DNA of 64,000 bases from an uncultured Eubacteriales bacterium. GTDB taxonomy: Bacteria; Bacillota; Clostridia; Christensenellales; Aristaeellaceae. The stretch is taken from contig CACYWL010000005.1 of NCBI GenBank assembly GCA_902778055.1, forward strand, positions 124,001 through 188,000. The letters run 5' to 3'. This document shows, piece after piece, positions 43,445 through 52,310 of this stretch (positions are counted from its first letter, which is position 1; every line of letters begins with the position of its first letter). A program made the translations under genes and the position numbers. The notes beneath the pieces were generated by a model. The model ran no database searches. It had not been told where the DNA came from and saw only the letters and a list, made by a program, of their open reading frames with translations.

Positions 43445-43915
43445 TTATGCCTCTGTGCTGGCCTCCGGGAGAGCTTCAGGCTCGGCGTCGCGGCCAAAGC
43501 GGGCGTCATATTCCTGCAGCGCCTTGGCAGCTTCCAGGATCGACAGCTCGGCGTCGATAATCAGGAGCGCGGCAGCGTCGTAGCAATCAAGCACATAGTT
43601 GATCCGGTCGTCAACGAACCGCTCCAGGCGTTTCTGGTCACGGGCGTCCTTGTAATCCTCGGCCTTCGCCTTCGCCGTCATCCGAAGCTTTAAGATTTCG
43701 CTGCGGATCTTGCTCTGGTGTTCTTCACCGGCCAGCCGGGCGTTTTCCTGCATCGCGGCAGCATTGCCCTTTACGGTGCTGATCTTTTCATCGATCGCTT
43801 CCTGCATCAGCTCACGGTAAGCTTTTGCGTCGTCGGCCGCTTCCGCGGTCTTTTTGCTCAGGTCGCTCAGTTTCACGCTGAGGTTATTCAGTTTCTCATC
43901 CCAACTTTTTGCCAT
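43445..43915 (-). CDS. Coiled-coil protein of unknown function
   Basis: The 156-residue protein is nearly all helix, with heptad-like spacing (LNNLSVKLSDLSKKTAEAADDAKAY and later AEDYKDARDQKRLERF) and an acidic Ala/Glu tail. No membrane segment or signal peptide is seen. It looks like a phasin- or apolipoprotein-like amphipathic scaffold. I chose ATG 43915, with AAGGA 9 bases upstream; ATG 43921 is possible. It is the first gene before DUF308 and UbiB-like genes, so it may act at the membrane with them. Confidence 0.7.
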   Translation of the reverse strand: MAKSWDEKLNNLSVKLSDLSKKTAEAADDAKAYRELMQEAIDEKISTVKGNAAAMQENARLAGEEHQSKIRSEILKLRMTAKAKAEDYKDARDQKRLERFVDDRINYVLDCYDAAALLIIDAELSILEAAKALQEYDARFGRDAEPEALPEASTEA

Positions 43916-43997
43916 GGTCATCCGTCCTTCTTTCTTTTTCTATTTATCTGGCGTTGATGCGCAGATATATATTCTCCCGCCGAAGCGGTTTTTATCT

Positions 43998-44030
43998 ATT
44001 ATAGTCTAAAACCATTCATGATCGTTTCAA
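43998..44030 (-). promoter_or_regulatory. Possible promoter of coiled-coil-DUF308-UbiB unit
   Basis: A perfect TATAAT (43998-44003) lies on the minus strand with TTGAAA (44025-44030) upstream, but the 21-base spacing is too long for a simple sigma-A promoter. The -10 may rely on an activator. Confidence 0.35.
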
Positions 44031-44035
44031 ACCGT

Positions 44036-45739
44036 TCAGTTCCGGCCGTACTCTCCCGTTTTTGATCCAGGGGGTTGAAGACCGGCCTGTTGCTTAACGC
44101 CAGTAATCCCTGTGTAATCTGCTTCAAAAACATTACCAGATTCCTCCGACCGGCCGCCCCGGTAGGCCACGCACAGCATGGTCAGGTCGTCAAACTGGTC
44201 CGCGCCCTTGACGAAGGCGTCCACGTCCGCCCGCACGCCCTTCAAAACGCTCTCCGGGTCGCGTTCCTGGATCTGGTTCAGCGCCAGTTCCATGCGGCCC
44301 AGGGTGTACTGTTCATCTTCGGCGTTGTTGGCCTCGGGCACGCCGTCGGTGTAGACGAACACCGCGTCGCTGGGCTTCATCCTGATCTCATAATCCTGAT
44401 ACTTCATCCCCGGCATCACGCCCAGGGGCAGCCCGTGCACGTCCGTCAGCAGCCGGAACAGGCCGTCCTCGCGGATGGCGGGATACTCATGGCCCGCATT
44501 GGCGCAGGTCATGACGCCGGTTTTCACATCCAATATGCCCATCCACACGGTGATAAACATGCCGGATTCGTTGTTCTCGCACAGCTGGCCGTTGACCTCC
44601 GCAAGGATCTGTGCGGGGCTGCCGCCCATGCGGGCGCGGAAGTTGATGAGTATCTTGGCCGACATCATCAAAAGCGCCGCGGGCACGCCCTTATCGGACA
44701 CATCCGCAATCACCAGCGCCAGGTGATCGTCGTCGATCATGAAGAAATCGTAGAAGTCCCCGCCCACTTCCCGGGCAGGATCCATGCTGGCGTAGATCTC
44801 AAACTCCTCCCGCTCCGGGAAGGGCGGAAAGATCATGGGCAGCATGGATTCCTGGATCTTCGTGGCGGTATCCAGCTCCGCGCGCACCACCGCCATGCGC
44901 TTGCCCCGGCCGGAGATCACGGAGCCCATGGCCAGCAGGATGGACAGCAGCACGCCACTGTACTGGAGCGCCCTGTTGGAGAAGGCGAACGTCACGATCA
45001 TGCCCGCCAGAGGCATCAGCAGAAACATGGCCGCGATCCTTTTTTCCCGCTTCGTGCCTTCAAATTGGGTAAAGCCACGCAGCAGGGGCGGCAGGATAAT
45101 CAGCAGGCAGGCCGTTATCAGGGGATACAGGCCCCGCCTTTGGAATACCCCGTCCGAACCCACAGCGAACACGATCGGCCAGAACAGATTGACGACCAGT
45201 ATCACCGAATAGAAGATGAAAAAGACGTTCAGCGCCCGGGTGATCCTGCGGCTCTTCTCCTGCTCAATGCCCAGCAGGTACGCGCTGTAAAGCCAGAACT
45301 GATAGCAAATGGCCGCGTTGACAAACACCAGCGCCGTGACGCACAGGCGGTGCAGCAGCGCCAGCGCGGCGACTCCGTCCATCAGCCAGCTGCATCCGGC
45401 CAGGAACATGCCCGTGACATTGGTCACGATCAGTGTGGCAAACAGCCGGGTGTGCACCTCGGCGCTGTCCGGGTCCTGCATATAGCTGTAATAGATCAGC
45501 ATCGACACCAGCATGCCCAGCAGCTCCATGCCCCCGGCGATCGCCGTGTCCGCGGAGGTGGCGTGGTCATGGAACAATAGCGTCAATACCACGGCGGCCG
45601 CCGTCATCGCGCAGATCAGCGCGTTGCCGTGCGCGAGCCGCTTCCGCACCGCTTCGGAGGGCAGCTCCCTCAGCTCGATCGCGCCAAGGAATTGCTCCCT
45701 CGTGGAACGCTGGAGCCATTTGGGATCGACTATCTTCAC
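44036..45739 (-). CDS. Membrane-bound SpoIIE/RsbU-type PP2C phosphatase
   Basis: The 567-residue protein has about seven to eight membrane segments (40-280) and a C-terminal PP2C-like domain (about 285-530). The metal-site aspartates are present: Asp328 in GGDFYDF, then IADVSDKG, Asp465 in FVYTDG and Asp517-518 in QFDDLT. Such phosphatases remove phosphate from Ser in STAS-domain proteins. Its gene starts 12 bases after the STAS-ligase gene, which makes that fused STAS domain the obvious substrate. The membrane part may sense an envelope signal. AAGGAGG precedes ATG 45739. Confidence 0.9.
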   Translation of the reverse strand: MKIVDPKWLQRSTREQFLGAIELRELPSEAVRKRLAHGNALICAMTAAAVVLTLLFHDHATSADTAIAGGMELLGMLVSMLIYYSYMQDPDSAEVHTRLFATLIVTNVTGMFLAGCSWLMDGVAALALLHRLCVTALVFVNAAICYQFWLYSAYLLGIEQEKSRRITRALNVFFIFYSVILVVNLFWPIVFAVGSDGVFQRRGLYPLITACLLIILPPLLRGFTQFEGTKREKRIAAMFLLMPLAGMIVTFAFSNRALQYSGVLLSILLAMGSVISGRGKRMAVVRAELDTATKIQESMLPMIFPPFPEREEFEIYASMDPAREVGGDFYDFFMIDDDHLALVIADVSDKGVPAALLMMSAKILINFRARMGGSPAQILAEVNGQLCENNESGMFITVWMGILDVKTGVMTCANAGHEYPAIREDGLFRLLTDVHGLPLGVMPGMKYQDYEIRMKPSDAVFVYTDGVPEANNAEDEQYTLGRMELALNQIQERDPESVLKGVRADVDAFVKGADQFDDLTMLCVAYRGGRSEESGNVFEADYTGITGVKQQAGLQPPGSKTGEYGRN

Positions 45740-45751
45740 ATCGCATCCTCC

Positions 45752-47629
45752 TTATTTTTTCCCGGCCAGCTTCTCCAGCGCGTCCTTCTTCAGGGCCACG
45801 CCGTCGATCTTGCCGCTGCCCAGCATAGGAAACCGGTCATAGACGATGAAGAAGGAGGGCACCTTGTATTTCGCCAGGCGCTTGAGCAGCTCCGCCTTCA
45901 CCGCCGCCTCGTCGAAGCTCGCGCCGTCCTTTAACTTGATGCAGGCCGCCACTTCCTCGCCAAAGAAGTCGCTGGGTACGCCGATCACCTTCACGTTGTC
46001 GATGATGTCCAGCTCGGAGATCGCCTCCTCCACCTCCCGGGGCATGATGTTTTCGCCGCCGCGGATGATCAGCTCCTTGAACCTGCCGGACAGGCACAGG
46101 TAGCCCATCTCGTCGATATAACCCATGTCGCCGGTATGCAGCCAGCCCTCGTCGTCGATGGCCTGGTCGGCCAGGGCCAGCTTGTAATAGCCGGTCATCA
46201 GGTTGAAGCCCTGCACCAAAATCTCGCCGCTCTCCCCCGTCGGGCGCTCGGCGCCGGTGGCATGATCGACGATCTTCACGCTGATGTTCTCCACGGGCTT
46301 GCCCACCGTGTGCAGGATGCGGTCGTCATCGTCATCGTACTGCGTCACGCTCACCGGGGCCATCTCGCTCAGGCCGTAGGCGATCATGAAGTGGTTGTCC
46401 GGCATCTTCTCCCGGAACATCTTCAGCTGGGCCTCGGTGGCCGCCGCGCCGGCCAGATAGGTGCAGCGCAGGCTCTGGAAGGCCTCGGCGGAGAAGTCCT
46501 TGTTGTTGATCAGGGCGATGATCATCGTGGGCACCGAGTGCAGCAGCGTGCACTTTTCATAGTTCATGATGCGGATCAGCGTGCCCGTGCGGATGTCACC
46601 CGGAATGTACAGCACCGCGTTGGTCATGGCGCAGGGCAGGAAGCACACCACCAGGCCCAGGATGTGGAACAGCGGCACGATCAGCAGGTTCTTGTCCTGG
46701 CTGGTCATGCGCTGCAGCCTCACCTGCACCGCCGCGGCGTTCAGCAGATTGTAGGAGGAGAGGATCACGCCCTTGGGCTTGCCGGTGGAACCGGAGGTGA
46801 AGATCACCACGCAGGGCGCGTCTCCCTCCACCTTCTGCTCGTACTTGCCCTTCAGGGCTTCGTACTCGCCGAAGCGGGTGCGCAGGCGCACGCTGCTGCG
46901 GATGGAGTAGTTGCGCGTCAGCTTGCCCTCGCTGGCGGCGCGGACCTCCTCCAGGAATGCCACCTCGTCCTTCATGGCCGGGATCTCGCCGTAGCACAGG
47001 CAGGTGATGTCGCCGATGCCGCAGATTTTGCCGATCTCCTGGGCGCTCTGGGTGGGGTTGATCAGCATGGCGATGGCCCCCAGCTTCTGGGTGGCGTAGA
47101 ACGTCAGCACCCAGTTCACGGAGTTGCCGCCGCAGATGCCCACATGGCTGCCCGCGCCCACGCCCAGGCGGGCCAGGTCCTCAGCGATGATCTGGGAGGC
47201 CCGCTCGATGTCATACCAGGTGAAGAGCTCCTCCTCGCTTCGCAGCACGATCTGGTCGGCGCCTGTACTCACATGATGGGCCAGCAGCTCCTTGATGGAC
47301 ATGTGGATATAGGTGGACACATCCTCCACCATCTCCTCGATGGTGAATATGGAATCAAAGCCCACGGTCCTGAAGACGGCGAAGATGTCGCTGTTGACGT
47401 TTTTCAACAGCAGCCGGTCCTTGGAAAAGCGCCGGCCGCACACCACCAGCTCCCGAAGCCCGGCGGAGGTGACAATCGTCACATCCCGGAAGTCCATCGT
47501 CAGGGCGGCGGTATCCCTGGGAATCCGGGCGATGGCCTCGCGGAGCTGGGGCGCGGTGTTGGTGTCGATGCGCCCGGAGAGGTACAGCTCGAGGGTGCCG
47601 TCGGCGAGTTGTTTCTTGATGATCTCCAT
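45752..47629 (-). CDS. STAS domain fused to AMP-dependent acyl-CoA synthetase-like ligase
   Basis: The 625-residue protein has an N-terminal STAS domain (about 1-105) with the phosphosite motif VTSAGLREL, Ser55 being the usual target. An adenylate-forming enzyme follows (about 110-620): A3 IFTSGSTGKPKGVILS (276-291), A5 YGLSEMAPVSVTQ (418-430), A8 GWLHTGDMGYIDEMGYLCLSGRFKELI, and the A10 lysine Lys607 in LGSGKID. It should activate a carboxylate with ATP and probably CoA. A STAS domain on such an enzyme suggests control by phosphorylation. It lies between two acyltransferase genes and the SpoIIE-type phosphatase gene in one operon. Acyl substrate unknown; AAGGAG precedes ATG 47629. Confidence 0.88.
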   Translation of the reverse strand: MEIIKKQLADGTLELYLSGRIDTNTAPQLREAIARIPRDTAALTMDFRDVTIVTSAGLRELVVCGRRFSKDRLLLKNVNSDIFAVFRTVGFDSIFTIEEMVEDVSTYIHMSIKELLAHHVSTGADQIVLRSEEELFTWYDIERASQIIAEDLARLGVGAGSHVGICGGNSVNWVLTFYATQKLGAIAMLINPTQSAQEIGKICGIGDITCLCYGEIPAMKDEVAFLEEVRAASEGKLTRNYSIRSSVRLRTRFGEYEALKGKYEQKVEGDAPCVVIFTSGSTGKPKGVILSSYNLLNAAAVQVRLQRMTSQDKNLLIVPLFHILGLVVCFLPCAMTNAVLYIPGDIRTGTLIRIMNYEKCTLLHSVPTMIIALINNKDFSAEAFQSLRCTYLAGAAATEAQLKMFREKMPDNHFMIAYGLSEMAPVSVTQYDDDDDRILHTVGKPVENISVKIVDHATGAERPTGESGEILVQGFNLMTGYYKLALADQAIDDEGWLHTGDMGYIDEMGYLCLSGRFKELIIRGGENIMPREVEEAISELDIIDNVKVIGVPSDFFGEEVAACIKLKDGASFDEAAVKAELLKRLAKYKVPSFFIVYDRFPMLGSGKIDGVALKKDALEKLAGKK

Positions 47630-47656
47630 GTCGATTTCTCCTTTTCTGTTCGATGG

Positions 47657-48865
47657 TCAGGGCAGCAGGTAATTGTTTCCGGGGGTGGCAAAGGTTTCGA
47701 TCCTGGGCATCGCGTAGAGCACCACCGCGATGGTAAGTGCCCAAATCAGGCAGAACACCGCCTTGCGTTTGGCGCCCCGCAATCCGGCAATACCGAAGTG
47801 CAGGTGTTTTGAATTCCATTCAATGATGAAATAGCAGGCGACGAGCGTAAACAGCCCGTACACAAACGGCAGCAGGCCGCCCGGCATCAGATGGCCGCAG
47901 GTGGCGATCAGGATCGTCATCATCGGGAAGGTGAACATATAGCTCACGCAGTAATACTGATTGATGTTGCCGGAGATCTGGTTGACCAGTGCCGGGGCCT
48001 TGCCGCCCATCAGCTCCGTCAGCTTATAGAACAGCGCCAGGATCGCCAGCGCCGACAGGCACTGGGCGACGGCATCCGGGCCGGGGATCGTGATGTATTG
48101 CAGCCTTCCGCCAAATTCCGGCATCAGCGGGAAGGGCACGGACATGCGCAGCACATAATACGCCGCGCATACCGGCAGGCAGATGAGCAGGACCCGGTTG
48201 GCCAGCCCCTTTTTGTCGGCGATCCGGGGATACATCCCCCCGATGAAGTAACCAAAGGCTACAAACACGAAGTAGCTGGTCAGCGGGAAAAAGGAATAGG
48301 CGTCGTTCACCACAAAATAGCCGATCAGCACATCCACCGGAAAGCTGGACGTATTCCCGATAAGGCGGCTGAGCGTCAGCGCCAGCACATTCATGACAAA
48401 GCCGATGGCCAGGATCCCCACATCCGGCACCTTCAGCTTTTTCAGCAGCGCGATCAACAGGAACGCAATGCCTGCGAAGGAGAGGATGTCCGCCTGGACC
48501 ACCAGCAGCGAATTGGCGATAAAGAACTGCTCACCCTTGATCCACCAGGCGATCAGGTTGGGCAGGGCGTTGCGCAGCAGGTTCAGAAGCTGCCCCACCG
48601 TGAGGATCTCAATGCCGCGATAGACGTAGTCCGCCGGAGACTGCTTCCTGGAATAGCGCATGCCCACGCCCATGCAGATCATGAAACAGGCGGCGCCGGT
48701 GAAGATGCATGCATAGTCCAGAAAGTGGTAGATCGGGCTGGTCTGCTCGATGGCACAGTCCTCATAGATGTGCAGGAAGATCATGCAAACGATGCAAAAT
48801 GCCTTCAGCCAGTCCAGCTCCGGCTGCCGGCCCTTGTTGACTCTTTCACTGGCAAAGTAACTCAA
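47657..48865 (-). CDS. Multi-span acyltransferase (AT3/HGSNAT-like), paralogue 1
   Basis: The 402-residue membrane protein starts at a TTG (48863-48865) behind AAAGGAG. This start aligns its N-terminus (SYFASERVNKGRQPELDWLK) with the paralogue's SYLADHEVNKGRQPEIDCLK. Conserved features are the first-helix Arg/Asp and a His (FLHIYEDC), as in acyltransferase-3 and heparan-glucosaminide acetyltransferase families. About ten to eleven membrane segments follow. It would move acyl groups onto an extracytoplasmic substrate. It lies 27 bases before the STAS-ligase gene, so the ligase may supply its acyl donor. Confidence 0.82.
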   Translation of the reverse strand: MSYFASERVNKGRQPELDWLKAFCIVCMIFLHIYEDCAIEQTSPIYHFLDYACIFTGAACFMICMGVGMRYSRKQSPADYVYRGIEILTVGQLLNLLRNALPNLIAWWIKGEQFFIANSLLVVQADILSFAGIAFLLIALLKKLKVPDVGILAIGFVMNVLALTLSRLIGNTSSFPVDVLIGYFVVNDAYSFFPLTSYFVFVAFGYFIGGMYPRIADKKGLANRVLLICLPVCAAYYVLRMSVPFPLMPEFGGRLQYITIPGPDAVAQCLSALAILALFYKLTELMGGKAPALVNQISGNINQYYCVSYMFTFPMMTILIATCGHLMPGGLLPFVYGLFTLVACYFIIEWNSKHLHFGIAGLRGAKRKAVFCLIWALTIAVVLYAMPRIETFATPGNNYLLP

Positions 48866-48887
48866 GCGGAATGCTCCTTTCCCTGGG

Positions 48888-50090
48888 TCAAATCCCGAGG
48901 TAATCGTTCCAGATCGTGGCATATTCCGTGATCCTGGGGTAAGCATAGGCAAAGACGGCAATGGTCGCGATCCAGACCACCGCGAACGTCACCGCTTTCC
49001 AGGGCATCTTCAGCTTCGTGATGCTGTTCGGAAGCCCCTTCCGATCCTGCCACTCGATGACCAGATAGCAGACCGCCAGCGTGACCAGGCCGCCCATCAG
49101 CGGAAGCAGCGTGCCGGTCAGCAGCTCGCCACGGGTCGCCAGCAGCAGCACGCTTGTCGGCGTCAGCAGCACATAGCTGTAGCAGTAGTACTGGTTGATG
49201 TGGCCGGACAGGTGGTTGACCAGCTTCGGCGCGTTCCTGTGGCGAAGCAGCTTGTGGAACAGCGCCAGCAGGGCCAGGGACATCAATACATTCGCCAGGG
49301 CGTCCGTCACGGGCTTCATGATGTACATCTCCGTGCTGTCAAACTCCGGCAGCAGCGGGACGGGCACGAACGCGCGCAGCAGGTAATAGGCGGCGGCGAT
49401 GGTGCCGCAGATGAGCAGCACCCGCGTGGACAGCGCATCCTTGTCCTTTATTCTCGGATAGATGCCGCCCAGGGCATAGCCGAAGGCAACGAACACAAAG
49501 TAGCAGCACAGTGGGAAATAGGCCTCCGCCTCCGTGACCACGACAAAGCCCAGCACCTGGTCCGCCAGGTAGCTGCCCGTGGTGCGGAAGAAGCTGGACA
49601 GCACGAAGGCAAAGGCGTTCATGGCAATGCCGACGCCCACAATCGCGCCGTCCGAGAGCTTCAGCTTCTTGAACAGCGCCAGCAGCATGAACGCGAAGCC
49701 CGCGAAGGTCATGATGTCCGTCTGCACCACCAGCAGCGACATGGCGATGAACGTCGGCTCCCCCTTGCACCACCAGGCAATCAGGTTGGGCAGGGCATCC
49801 CGCACCAGGTTCAGCGCCTGGCCGACAGTCAGCAGTTCGAAGCCCCTTTTCAGGTAGTCCATGGGCGCCTGATGGCGGGAGTAGCGGGTGCCGATGCCCA
49901 TGCACAGCATGAAGGCCCCCGCGCCGGTCAGGCATTCGATAATCGTAATGATGTGATAAACGGCGCCCGGCGCCTCGGCGCACTCCTCAAAGGCGTGCAG
50001 AATAACCATGAAGAAGATGCAAAACGCCTTCAGGCAGTCGATCTCCGGCTGTCTGCCCTTGTTGACCTCGTGGTCCGCCAAATAGCTCAT
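48888..50090 (-). CDS. Multi-span acyltransferase (AT3/HGSNAT-like), paralogue 2
   Basis: The 400-residue membrane protein starts MSYLADHEVNKGRQPEIDCLK after GGAGG. It has the same layout as paralogue 1: VILHAFEEC in helix 1, MCMGIGTRYSRHQ, the large GYALGGIYPRIKDKD loop, and SGHINQYYCYSYVL near the end. The two copies diverged but keep the loop and His residues, so both are probably active and may modify different sites or form a pair. It lies 18 bases after the C11 peptidase gene. Confidence 0.82.
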   Translation of the reverse strand: MSYLADHEVNKGRQPEIDCLKAFCIFFMVILHAFEECAEAPGAVYHIITIIECLTGAGAFMLCMGIGTRYSRHQAPMDYLKRGFELLTVGQALNLVRDALPNLIAWWCKGEPTFIAMSLLVVQTDIMTFAGFAFMLLALFKKLKLSDGAIVGVGIAMNAFAFVLSSFFRTTGSYLADQVLGFVVVTEAEAYFPLCCYFVFVAFGYALGGIYPRIKDKDALSTRVLLICGTIAAAYYLLRAFVPVPLLPEFDSTEMYIMKPVTDALANVLMSLALLALFHKLLRHRNAPKLVNHLSGHINQYYCYSYVLLTPTSVLLLATRGELLTGTLLPLMGGLVTLAVCYLVIEWQDRKGLPNSITKLKMPWKAVTFAVVWIATIAVFAYAYPRITEYATIWNDYLGI

Positions 50091-50108
50091 TTTCTTTCCT
50101 CCGATCCT

Positions 50109-52199
50109 TTACCAGTATTCCTCAGGGATCACTAGCTCCTCGACACCCTCCCAGGAATAATCCTCCGGCAAAATCATGCTGTCGCCGGTCCACTCCGCCT
50201 CGATCGTCTCCATCGGCATCGGGCGCATGAACATATCGTACACGATGTACTGCATGTAATAGGTTCCGGGCGGCAGCGGCTTGTCCTCCAGGTACATGGA
50301 GCGATAGAGGGTCTGCGGTTCAGCCGCGACGAACTCCGCCCAGGGGTCATACTCGTCGATGTACACGGGATACAGCACCGAATACTCCTGACCGGCCATC
50401 TGGGACAGCGACTTCACGTTCCGGTTGAACTGGCTGCTGTCCGTGTCGTAGCCCTCCCACAGGCCGTACACCGTATACCGGTCCTCCGCGCCGAAGTAGC
50501 CATAGCGCAGGAACCATTCCTTGCCTTCGATCTGTATGGGGATGCTGCCCAAATAGTTGATGGAGCCCGGCTCCACCATGTTGCTGACGAAGGAGGCCAC
50601 CGTCTGGCCCTCCAGCGCCGGCCAAAGCCACGGCTCAATGGCGGAATACTCGCCGTTTTCGCCGACGGATTCGTCGAAAAAGGCCGGCATGATGCCCATG
50701 GACAGCAGTTGTCCCGTCTCCTCGTCCTTCTTGAACAGCCTGTAGCGCACCATGCCCGCGCCGACGCCATAATCCCCCACGAAGGACAGGGCGGGCGTGC
50801 CGTCCTCCCGCTTGACCTTCTCGACCCTGATCTTGTACGCGTCGAGCTCAGACATCTCCGGCAGGCGCTCACAGGTATCGTACACCCAATCCGGTGCGGT
50901 CCACGGGCTGATGGCGTCCAGAAACGCCAGATAGTGCGGCATGGGGCAGTTGCGGGCGTAGCTGTCCATCTCGTCCAGGTCAAAGTCCACCGCGTAGCAG
51001 AAGGATATTCCCCGCGCGGCGCTGCGCCCGGGGCCGCGCACACAGTAAACCACGGTCTCTGTCAGGGCTTCCAGCATGGTCTGAAGGACCTCCGGCCGAA
51101 TCACCATGGCGATCTCCGGCGCGTAGAGCAAACCCGGCAGGTCGAACATGCCCTCGATGCTGTCGTTGGTGCCGAACCGCTCGATGTCCATCAGGTACTT
51201 GGCGAACTGGGACATCAGCCTGGGATATTTGGCGTAGACCTTTCCCACGCTTTCAAAGCCAAAGTCCACCAGCTTCACCAGCTGCGGGATCTTCTTCAGA
51301 TCGATGACCGACCAGGTGAGCAGCTGCTGGGCCTCATCGTCGCCCTCGTCGGTGTACTTGATCTGGCTCATGTCGCAGACCCAGCGCCCAAACATTTCTC
51401 CGTTGAACTCCGGGGTGATGTAGAGCTGCTGGAGCCAGTCGTCCACGGCGCTGCCCTTTCCCGCGACCACCTCCTCCGAGGCGATCATCCAGTTGGCGGA
51501 ATCCGCGATGGCGCTCGCGGTCTCGATCCCCGCCATCATGCAGGCGTCGAACATCACGGCTTCCAGGTGAACCCCGCTTTCCCGCAGGGCGTCGCCCAGC
51601 TCACCCAGGTCCATGGTGTCGCCGCTGAACAGCTCGTCGATGAAGATGCCCGTCTTGCTGCCGCCGCCGTGGTCCCACAGCACCAGCGCGTATTTCTTCG
51701 CCGGATAGTTTTCCGCGCCCCAGCGCACGAAATCCGTCAGGGTCTCCGGGTCGGCCATGCTCTGCAGGGGCAGGCTCTGCTCCAGGAAGAAGCCCTCCGG
51801 CAGGTCGTCATCCAGATAGCCCTCGTAGCGCCAGCGCTGCAGCGCGTCGCTGGAGATGTCCATCCCCAGCTCCCGGGCGGTGTGCCACTGCCTGCAGCCG
51901 CCGGTTTCGATCAGCACGTTGATGCGCCCCGGATTGGGCATCTCGGCCCGGTCCATCAGGGCTTCGTACTTTTTCATCATGTCGCCGATCCTGCTGTGGG
52001 GATAGACGCAGCTGGCGATCTCCTCCAGGTTGCCGGTGGCATAGCTGTTTCGCGATTCCAGATCGGAGCCGCACATGTAAAACAGCACCGTCCACTCGTC
52101 CATGTCTTCCGTCGGCTCCGCGAGCGCCGTGGACGTGCCGACCAGCAGCATCGCGCAGACGAGCGCCAACAGGGTTGGCAGCCATTTTCCCTTCATCAT
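50109..52199 (-). CDS. Secreted clostripain-family (C11) peptidase
   Basis: The 696-residue protein has a signal peptide (KWLPTLLALVCAMLLVGTSTALA). C11 features are FYMCGSDLES, catalytic His177 in VLWDHGGG and Cys220 in FDACMMAGIETASAI. Residues about 240-440 complete the caspase-like fold. The rest (about 440-696) is an unassigned beta-rich region. C11 peptidases cleave after Arg/Lys and often self-activate. It is the first gene of the operon with the acyltransferases, STAS-ligase and phosphatase, so it may process an envelope protein modified by them. It has no close similarity in length or tail to the 1376-residue C11 protein at 14799. Confidence 0.87.
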   Translation of the reverse strand: MMKGKWLPTLLALVCAMLLVGTSTALAEPTEDMDEWTVLFYMCGSDLESRNSYATGNLEEIASCVYPHSRIGDMMKKYEALMDRAEMPNPGRINVLIETGGCRQWHTARELGMDISSDALQRWRYEGYLDDDLPEGFFLEQSLPLQSMADPETLTDFVRWGAENYPAKKYALVLWDHGGGSKTGIFIDELFSGDTMDLGELGDALRESGVHLEAVMFDACMMAGIETASAIADSANWMIASEEVVAGKGSAVDDWLQQLYITPEFNGEMFGRWVCDMSQIKYTDEGDDEAQQLLTWSVIDLKKIPQLVKLVDFGFESVGKVYAKYPRLMSQFAKYLMDIERFGTNDSIEGMFDLPGLLYAPEIAMVIRPEVLQTMLEALTETVVYCVRGPGRSAARGISFCYAVDFDLDEMDSYARNCPMPHYLAFLDAISPWTAPDWVYDTCERLPEMSELDAYKIRVEKVKREDGTPALSFVGDYGVGAGMVRYRLFKKDEETGQLLSMGIMPAFFDESVGENGEYSAIEPWLWPALEGQTVASFVSNMVEPGSINYLGSIPIQIEGKEWFLRYGYFGAEDRYTVYGLWEGYDTDSSQFNRNVKSLSQMAGQEYSVLYPVYIDEYDPWAEFVAAEPQTLYRSMYLEDKPLPPGTYYMQYIVYDMFMRPMPMETIEAEWTGDSMILPEDYSWEGVEELVIPEEYW

Positions 52200-52231
52200 A
52201 GGACTCCTTTTGATCGCTTGAAAAACGCCCG

Positions 52232-52261
52232 AAAGGGAACCGCCTAAAAGCGGCTCCCTTT
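52232..52261 (-). terminator. Terminator after giant adhesin gene
   Basis: Arms AAAGGGA-CCGC and GCGG-TCCCTTT with a CTAAAA loop give a 12-bp stem on the minus strand with one G-U pair, followed by T-rich sequence. A second hairpin (CCTAAA...TTTAGG, 52277-52308) lies just after the adhesin stop. Between them they separate the adhesin gene from the C11-acyltransferase operon, although read-through is possible. Confidence 0.75.
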
Positions 52262-52310
52262 GGTATGGAATTGTTGCCTAAAGCTCCCCCTGAAGGGGAA
52301 GGTTTAGGGC

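Noticed and set aside
48866-48961. Longer N-terminus for acyltransferase paralogue 1
   Set aside because: The extension lies inside the end of the upstream paralogue gene, and alignment with that paralogue supports the TTG start at 48865.
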